A stretch of DNA of 64,000 nt from positions 205,363,813 through 205,427,812 of the forward strand of contig JAKGHH010000001.1 in the NCBI GenBank assembly GCA_022828595.1, read 5' to 3'. The position numbers and the translations under genes are program-made. Below the pieces are notes generated by a model that saw only the letters and a list, made by a program, of their open reading frames with translations, did no database searches and had not been told where the DNA came from. The DNA comes from Nelumbo lutea. Taxonomy: Eukaryota; Streptophyta; Magnoliopsida; Proteales; Nelumbonaceae. Positions 57,759-64,000 of this stretch are shown piece after piece (position 1 is the first letter of the stretch; each line of letters opens with the position of its first letter).

Positions 57759-58539
57759 ATGAGTGTCAAGGTAAGGGAGCCATCTCCAGCTTGTTAATTG
57801 TTTCTCTTTCTCCATTTACAATCAGCTAAATTTAGGCTGTGTTTGGTTTGAAAGAAAAGATAGGGAAACCTGTACAAGGTTAGCTTGTACAGATTTCCCT
57901 TCCTATCCCTATCAAAGCAGACACAGCTTGGTACAATTCCACTATCTGTCACTGGTTTCCTTTGTTTTGCTTAACCTCTGTCTTATCTCTTCATTATTGA
58001 CACAGAAATCTGTGATCAAAGTCAACATCAACTGCCAAATATGCAAGACAGAAGTACTCAAAGCCGTTACAAAGCTAATGGGTAATTGCTCACTAAAACC
58101 TCTCAGGCCAAATCCTTCTCTAATCTGGCAGGAATTAAACCAAATGGGTTATCCTTTAACTGATTATATTAACTGAATCTTATTGACAAAGGGTGAACTT
58201 AATTAGCAGCTTCACAATTCAAATTCAGTGATGCTAGCTAATAGCCTAATACTAAATGAGAAATTTGATTATTCTTTCTTTCTTTGGCTTACAGATATAG
58301 ATGAGGTGTCTGTGGATAGCGAGAAGCAAACGGTGTCTGTAACTGGCCTGGTTGATCCAGTCGACGTTGTAAAGCAAATAACGAAGGTGGGGAAAGTGGC
58401 TGAGGTTATAAGTGTTGGACCCCCTGAATCACCTAAAAAACCTGATGATCAGAAACCACTCCCTCCCTGTTGCAATGACTGCCAACTTGTTGCTGTCAGC
58501 TATGGATCCTATAACGTTGGCGGATGCTCCATCCTCTAG
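57759..58539 (+). CDS. Heavy-metal-associated isoprenylated plant protein (HIPP-like), copy 2
   Basis: Exons 57759-57770 (MSVK), 58006-58081 and 58295-58539 have GT/AG borders and join in frame to 110 residues. The HMA domain reads KKSVIKVNINCQICKTEVLK, with the CxxC metal motif CQIC, then DIDEVSVDSEKQTVSVTGLV and ITKVGKVAEVISVGPP. A short Pro/Lys linker leads to PPCCNDCQLV and the C-terminal CSIL, a CaaX box expected to be geranylgeranylated. The four-codon first exon is typical of small HMA genes. Compared with copy 1 the acidic/basic 11-residue repeats are absent. No stops, so it is probably functional. A small MITE lies in intron 1. The role in metal binding at a membrane is family inference. 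Confidence 0.9.
57835..57926. mobile_element. 92-bp palindromic MITE in HIPP copy 2 intron 1
   Basis: GGCTGTGTTTGGTTTGAAAG at the left and CTATCAAAGCAGACACAGC at the right are inverted. The inner GGTTAGCTTGTACA/TGTACAAGGT-type symmetry makes most of it one hairpin. Flanks TTA and TTG suggest a 3-bp duplication. Confidence 0.65.
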
Positions 58540-58596
58540 ATGGAATCGGCTGAAGCCTGAAGTGATCTCTTTTCTCTTATGCGTTTGCTTATTGTC

Positions 58597-58618
58597 CTCT
58601 CTCTCTCTCTCTCTCTCT
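58597..58618. repeat. (CT)n microsatellite after HIPP copy 2
   Basis: About ten perfect CT units in the 3' flank. Confidence 0.9.
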
Positions 58619-58639
58619 GTAGATCTCTCTCTTCAATTG

Positions 58640-59128
58640 AATCAATTCATCATGGACATGTATACGTAAAATGTTGCTACACAAGAAATTAAGAGATTGT
58701 TTTCTGCCGGAAATGGTCTGGCATTTGGCACTTACTTGGTGGAGATGAAGAGTGTTTTGATTTCAAAAACGGTTAAGTACAAACCACCACCTTGTACTAA
58801 GGGGTTTGTTTTGCCACAAAGAACTCCCTGAATTTCTATATTTCCGGTTCCGCAATTTGCCCCTTCCTTACTTTTTTAATGGATTCGCGTGAAAGTAATA
58901 TTATTTAGGGAAAATTTAAGATTAGTACCCTGTAATTTGGGTCTAGTGCCACTTTGATCTTCAAACTTTAAAATTAACATCCAAACTTTCAAAACTTTCC
59001 AATCTAGTACCTGTCATTAACCAGCCCATTAGTTTGTTATGTGCCATTTGAGAAGACACAAATACCCTTTGAGTGTCATCTAGTTCTCTTTATCAACCAC
59101 CCAAACATTGACACAAAATGAACAGTCT
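58640..59128. other. Spacer between HIPP copy 2 and the gypsy LTR
   Basis: No gene or element recognised. Confidence 0.5.
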
Positions 59129-60027
59129 TGATGCAGCACAATCTGGGCACTCCTAGCTGGCTGAAACTTGGCTCCTAACTGTGACAGACGGCACCTGAGA
59201 TGAAGAGGAACATGAAGGGTTCCCGGGGAGCTCTCCCGGTGGGAACACTCCGATGGCTAAGTTAGAGCTCTGAGAAAAACTCACAGAGAGTTAAGAGTGC
59301 TGAAAGTGCAAGTTTCAAATACTTTTGCTTCGTGAGAGTCGGGGTCCTCTTATACCGAAGCCTAGTCACATCAGGCGTAATCGCCACTACCCTAGCCGTT
59401 ACTGCCAGGGCTGAGGTTGCAGGTGCAGGCTGCTGCTCTAGGGTATGGACTCGTCAGGCGTGCCATGCTTTTCAGAGACGGCAGGCATGACACTACCTGG
59501 CAAGAGATGTGGGCGCTGCCACCAGATCTGGCAGGTACGGATGTCAGGCGGATCTTCCCTATAGGCTGCCGAGCTACATTGCACCGAACCGCCTGGGGCT
59601 GGGTTGCCTTGCATCGAGGTGCCTAGGTACACCGAGGTGCTCACACTGGAGGCGAGCCTTAAGAAAGTACAAACAGAAGTCTCGACAGTGTTGTCCCGAG
59701 GTGTTTCTCCCTTGGGACAATTAGCCAAAAGCTAGGGTGCTCCCTTCTTAGGGAGGGGGAGCTTGGAGCCCCTTAGGAGGAGCTTGGGACTCAAGGGGAG
59801 CTCGTGTCCCTTTGCACAGAGGGAGCTCAGGGCGCTCCACCCTCAGGTTTGGGGCGAGCTGAGCCTTGCTTCTCGGTGAGTTGTCACTCTTGCCGAGTCA
59901 TTTGGTCGGGCCTCGGCGAGCTTGTTACGCCGAGTTGTGGCCAGGCTATCGCGCTGAGTTGTCACTTATGCCAAGTCATGTCCACGTGTCCCCATGCTAC
60001 GAGGTCGGGCCAGATCATCCTACATCA
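59129..60027 (-). repeat. 3' LTR of the Tat-like element
   Basis: On the plus strand it begins TGATGCAGCACAATCTGGGC and ends CAGATCATCCTACATCA, giving imperfect TGATG/CATCA ends. The other LTR is outside the window, so the limits rest on the inverted ends and the adjacent purine tract. Confidence 0.75.
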
Positions 60028-60050
60028 ATTGCCCCCCACTCCCCGTGTTG
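60028..60050 (-). other. Polypurine tract of the Tat-like element
   Basis: The minus strand just before the LTR reads GGGGAGTGGGGGGCAAT, a classic plus-strand primer. It fixes the element orientation as minus. Confidence 0.8.
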
Positions 60051-60288
60051 GGGAGTCCGCGGTCTGCTGGGTGGATTTGGCTCGGGGCCTGAGCTTTCTT
60101 GTCCGCCAACTCATCGGTTGGACAGGTTCTCTGCTCGGCTCTACTAGGCGCAGCTCGGGTCGTGTACGGTCTACGCGCTGTCGTAAAAAAATGCACTAAA
60201 CTAATTTTGTCTCGAGGGTCGCACAACCGGTTTTCATGAGGACCATCAGATCGTTTCGATCTCAACCGTTGATGCCTGCGTACAGTGG

Positions 60289-60297
60289 CTATAAATA
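60289..60297 (+). promoter_or_regulatory. TATA box of the antisense ORF
   Basis: CTATAAATA lies 158 bp upstream of the ATG at 60447, between the purine tract and the ORF, on the strand opposite to the element. It indicates a private promoter for the antisense gene. Confidence 0.65.
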
Positions 60298-60446
60298 GCG
60301 GGGGTCCTGGCCATTTTTCCTTCGCCACAAATCCTCAGTCGTAGTCTTGAGCTCACGTCCAAAGCCTCCAGCTCGGGTCAGTCCTTCCCAGTTCAGTTCA
60401 TCTTTCTTTGGCTAGTCACCCTAGCTCCTCTTCAATTCTGTTAGTT

Positions 60447-62520
60447 ATGTCTTCTTTCGATAGTCAGCTAGATGAGCCCGAGGTGGGAACCTCGGCTCAA
60501 GGTGACCCTGCTGGAGTCTAGTCACCTGAGGTGCGGGAGGCCTCAGGTAAATTGGCGTCCACCTCTCACTGAGGTCGGATGCCAGACAGGTTCGAACCTT
60601 CTACTATGATCCTGGAGAGGCTCTGCTACCTTATTCGATAGTACAACCTGCCTGGGGAGAACACCTATAGTTTACCTGCGAGTAACTTCCCATGGGAGCA
60701 CGGCCTTGACAAGGTCGTGATCTTTCGGGAGCAACTCATAGCCGGGCTCCGCCTTCCCTTCCATCCACTTATAGTGGAGGTCCTTAGCCATTTCAATGTT
60801 ACGATAATCCAGCTCCACCCGAACTCGGTCCGTAATGTGGTTGGGATCATCTCACTCTGCTACGAGTATGTCCTCCCCCTAAACTTGTACATATTCTGTT
60901 CCATCCTCATAATAAAGAAGAGTGCTTCATGCGTTCTCCTCGAGCACAGGAGGGCCTATTACTTGTCCCCTCGCCCGGGCTTCAAGTTGATGCATAAGCT
61001 CCTGAGCAAGATCCTTGCTTAGAAGCAGGACTACTTCGTAGTCCGGAACCCCACGGGGTGGCCCTTCCCCACTCACTGGAGGGCGGCTATCCAAGACCCC
61101 GGCATCGTCCTTGACAAGAAGACAAGGGAGACATTCCAGTTGTGGGCTGAGATCGGGTGTAGTTACAAGGATTACATCATCGAGAGCAAGCTCATCTAGG
61201 CCAGCTTGAGCCTGGGTAGGTAGTCTTAGTACTTTAGTTGTTTGGCTTGCACCTTCCTTTTCTTTTACTCGAGTACTAATGCCAAGCTCTGTTGCAGGTC
61301 CCATGGAAGTGGATAAGCTTAAGGGGGATAGACTCTTCAAGCATATGAAGGGGAGGAAGAAGCGGGCTGTTAAGAGAGCTCGCGTCAAGTCACCGCCGGC
61401 CCCCACTCCCGAGTCCAAGCTTCCACCAGCTCCCCCTTCCGAGCTCAAGCTCCCTGGCGCTCCTCTGATCATTGACTTGGAGGAGTCCATACCACCTCGG
61501 GAGCCCGAGACCTCGGCCGAGCCCACTAAGAAGGCAGTAGCTGAGCCCAAGATTATCACCGGAGCTGCTGACGTAGCAGTTGAGGTCTCTGCTGAGCCCA
61601 TTCGTACAGTTGAGACGACGGTCTCCAGCTCGGGGAGCTCGAATGGGGGTCGAAGTATCTTGGTCCCCCAGTGCGGCCTTCGAAAAAGCAAAGGAGCCAT
61701 TTATTTCGAGGAAATCTCGGCTGGGCCGATCTACTCGCCCCTGCCCAGCTCGGAGCCCGAGTTGCTACCCACACTATGGTGGTAAGTTCTCCCATCTTTC
61801 TTCCTTTCTTTCATATGTATGTTTTTTCGGTACTAACCAACTTTCTTTATCAGGTGAATTCCGTCGTGCACGCCCTAACTCTTCAATCCGAGAGGAACCT
61901 GAAGCGGGCTTTGACCGCTGAGGAGTCTTCCTGTGCAGCTCATAACAATCTAAGGGCAACTCGCAAGCAAATCCACCGTTGGAGAGCGGCGCTAGGGCCC
62001 AGAGGGATATTAGTGCGGCGCTGACGGCAGAGAAGGATGTGCTGAGGGGCGATGTGGAGGCCCTCAAAGCGGAGCTGGCATGCGAGAGGGGTGCGTTTAG
62101 GGGCGAGCGGACGCCCTCAGGGCAGAGGCGGAAGGCCTTATGGAGAACAAGAAGGCCCTCCTGCTCGAGGTGGAGTTCTTGAAGGCTGACATCGAGGAGA
62201 AGACTGAGATATTTACTCAAGCCATAGAGGAGACAAAGATCAAGGGTATCGCGGAGTACATCCAGTCTAACAATTTCAATGCCATTTTGGGGGAGGCCTA
62301 CCGCAAGGGGTTCAAGCTCAACAGGTGGCTGATAAGGCATAGATACCCCGAGCTTGACACAAGCGCCATTACCACCTCGCGAATCATGGATGAGATAGCT
62401 CGTCAAGCCATAGAGGATCCAGATTCCGAGGAAGAGGACGATGACGAAGAAGCAGATGCCCCTGATCAACCTGAAGCTCCCAAGGAGGTCCCATGCAGAG
62501 ATGAAAAGCCCCCGAAGTGA
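60447..62520 (+). pseudogene. Antisense ORF of the Tat-like element (PF04195-type protein), spliced, degraded
   Basis: Starts MSSFDSQLDEPEVGTS at 60447. The block GLRLPFHPLIVEVLSHFNV, then QLHPNSVRNVVGIISLCYEY (60744-60870), is typical of the putative gypsy-type transposon domain PF04195. Exons: 60447-61215, 61298-61781 and 61854-62520. Introns are 82 and 72 bp with branch-site sequences TACTAAT (61274) and TACTAAC (61831). Exon 2 encodes a basic stretch (KGRKKRAVKRARVK) and a Pro/Ser/Glu-rich linker. Exon 3 is coiled-coil-like with an acidic end (DSEEEDDDEEADAPDQPE). Stops near 60521, 60570 and 61198 and frameshifts near 61760 and 62000-62140 make this copy inactive. The function of such proteins is unknown. 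Confidence 0.75.
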
Positions 62521-63012
62521 TTTTTTTTTGTATTCCGAGCCTGCGAGCTCAGTCTGTTGTTTTTTTTTTTTCGAGCTCATTGTACAAAACTTAATTGTTA
62601 ATGAAATTGAATTTTCTTTTCCAAGTGTTGTTTTATCCGAGCTATCATAGTTGAGTGTGCGAAGTGATTGAAATAGTAAGACATATGCCCGAACTGTCTT
62701 GTAGCGTACACCGAGGTGATTGACATAGTAAGGCATATGCTCGAGTTGTCTTCTGGTTGTACGCCGAGGTGGACTAAGTGTCACAAAATTTACTGGTCTG
62801 CTTGCACCCTCGATACATTATGTACTGTGGTGCCGAGCTCCTTGGTCAGCTCGGTGTTTTAACCCCTTAGCCGGGGGGGGGGGCGAGTGGCTTCAGCCAC
62901 CCTTAGAATTCGTTCGTGTCATAGAGGCAACTAGTTTATTGCAACGAGGTCTTTGTTAGCTCAGCATTTTGGCCCTTAGGTTCTGAGAATGACATGTGGT
63001 CTACTCAATTAT
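62521..63012. other. Spacer between the convergent ends of the antisense ORF and pol
   Basis: Contains T-runs, a run of ten G (about 62874-62883) and imperfect duplicated phrases (GTACGCCGAGGTG, ATTGACATAGTAAGGCATATGC). No coding text. Both genes must end their transcripts here. Confidence 0.6.
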
Positions 63013-64000
63013 TTATAGGTAATACTGCCTTAGGTTGATAATATTCCATGCCCGAGGTACATTTTTCCCTTCCATAGTTTCGAGCTCGTATGTTCCTTTC
63101 TCGAGTACTCGCTTTACTCGGTAGGGTCCTTCCCAGTTCGGACTGAGCTTACCAACACTAGGCTCAGGCACCATAACCTTACGGAGAACCAGGTTACCAA
63201 TGCGGAGAGTCCGCTTTTTGACCCTGGTGTTATAGTATCGAGCTACCCTCTACTGGTAGGTCATAGTCCTGATGTATGCGAGGTCCCGTACTTCATCAAG
63301 TAAGTCGAGGATGGTACGTAGCTCGTCTTCATTTGCCTTGTCATCATACGCTTCTAGTCTCAGCGAGGGAACTTCGATCTCGGCTAGAATGACTGCTTCG
63401 GTGCCGTAGGTGAGGTTAAAGGGGGTTTCTCCTGTGGTACGATAGGCCCATAATACACTGGGCAGCTCGTCTGCTCATAGTCCCTTAGCTCTGTCCAGGC
63501 GCGCCTTTAGTCCACAGAGAATAGTTCGGTTTGTGACTTCCGTCTGACTGTTTTCCTAAGGGTGCACCACTGAGGTGAAATTCTGCTGAATTCCCATGTC
63601 TTGACACTAGTTTTGGAGTTTGATGTCTTCAAACTGCTTACCATTGTCGGAGATCAGTACCCGAGGTAATCCGAAATGACACACTATGTTCTTCCAAAAG
63701 AAGTTCTACACATTCCGGGCTGTGATCATTACAAGGGGTTCAGCCTCGACCCACTTCGTGAAATAGTCAATAGCCACCACCAAGAATCTCCTTTGCCCTG
63801 TCGCTGGTGGGAATGGCCTGAGTAAGTCAATCCCCCATTGTGCAAATGGCCACAGGCTAGTGAGGTATTTTAGGTCAGCAGTAGGCCGGTGGTGGATGCT
63901 GGCGTGCTTCTGATACTTATCGCATTTTTTGACGAGCTCGGTCGCATCTGCCTTCATCGTTGGCCAGTAATACCCCTGTCGTAGTACTTTCTGAGCAAGG
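63013..64000 (-). pseudogene. Ty3/gypsy integrase, C-terminal half of pol (degraded)
   Basis: Minus-strand reading: KKCDKYQKHAS (zinc finger, second Cys changed to Tyr), then WGIDLLRPFPPATGQRRFLV, YFTKWVEAEP (63706-63957), LISDNGKQFED (about 63640), SQTEVTNRTILCGLK (63530), ELPSVLWAYRTTGETPFNL, and the C-terminal GNLVLRKVMVPEPSVGKLSP with NWEGPYRV. It ends NIINLRQYYL and a stop at 63013-63015. The D,D,E catalytic residues are present in altered context. In-frame stops at several places make it non-functional. The N-terminal part continues outside the window. Confidence 0.9.

Larger units (their letters stand above)
59129..64000 (-). mobile_element. 3' part of a Ty3/gypsy (Tat-like) element with an antisense ORF
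   Basis: On the minus strand, integrase enters from the right window edge and ends at 63013. A 3-kb region with an ORF on the plus strand follows, then a purine tract (60028-60050) and an LTR (59129-60027). An antisense or extra ORF between pol and the 3' LTR is known for some Tat-lineage plant gypsy elements, so I infer that lineage. Base composition is clearly higher in G+C than the surrounding DNA. The rest of the element lies outside the window. Confidence 0.8.

Noticed and set aside
60927..61700. 257-codon minus-strand ORF
   Set aside because: It overlaps the spliced plus-strand antisense ORF of the gypsy element, whose PF04195-like motif, TATA box and splice sites give that strand the better support.
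61774..62784. 336-codon minus-strand ORF
   Set aside because: It is the longest continuous frame in this part, but it lies opposite exon 3 of the antisense ORF and shows no domain; integrase ends already at 63013.

Overview
The window is nuclear DNA from a flowering plant. It holds spliced genes of plant type (SYF2 and two isoprenylated heavy-metal-associated proteins), Ty1/copia, Ty3/gypsy, LINE, SINE, hAT-like and Harbinger-like elements, and a stray piece of plastid DNA (ndhA). Most of the sequence is nested and decayed transposable elements and AT-rich spacer. I cannot name the species. The long, TE-filled intron would fit a medium or large angiosperm genome.

Left block (1-19776): one LTR retrotransposon on the minus strand (17-19771, near-perfect 5-bp target duplication) has been interrupted twice. 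A hAT-like inverted-repeat element (990-7444, 8-bp duplication) sits in its left LTR, and a Ty1/copia element (1611-7392, 5-bp duplication) sits inside that. A 7.2-kb LINE (9125-16354, 15-bp duplication) split its gag gene. With insertions removed the host element is about 6 kb. It keeps gag but shows no protease, reverse transcriptase or integrase, so it looks like a gag-only (TR-GAG-like) element. Its 3' untranslated region has six evenly built hairpins and a 72-bp tandem array. The LINE carries a small 5S-rRNA-derived retroposon.

Middle block (19777-36660): four 3' exons of the splicing factor gene SYF2 lie at 22073-24804 on the plus strand. The 5' exon(s) are not in the window, so the left block probably lies in a very long upstream intron. 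One SYF2 intron holds two LINE insertions and an older LINE remnant. Downstream, a 5'-truncated LINE (26561-31487) was itself hit by a hAT-like MITE and by a second LINE in the opposite orientation. A possible small spliced gene of unknown function surrounds that insertion. A plastid ndhA fragment, a SINE and further LINE debris follow.

Right-middle block (36660-47600): AT-rich spacer, a MITE, a four-unit 307-bp tandem array, copia fragments, and a deleted minus-strand copia whose LTR contains a Harbinger-like MITE.

HIPP cluster (47600-58640): two intact-looking genes for small heavy-metal-associated proteins with a C-terminal CSIL prenylation box (47724-48321 and 57759-58539), plus an orphan pseudo-exon of the same family at 48637-48765. 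About 9 kb of AT-rich DNA separates the genes, including a 479-bp tandem duplication.

Right end (59129-64000): the 3' part of a minus-strand Ty3/gypsy element. Integrase is followed by a spliced ORF on the opposite strand with its own TATA box, then a polypurine tract and a 0.9-kb LTR. The arrangement resembles Tat-lineage elements.
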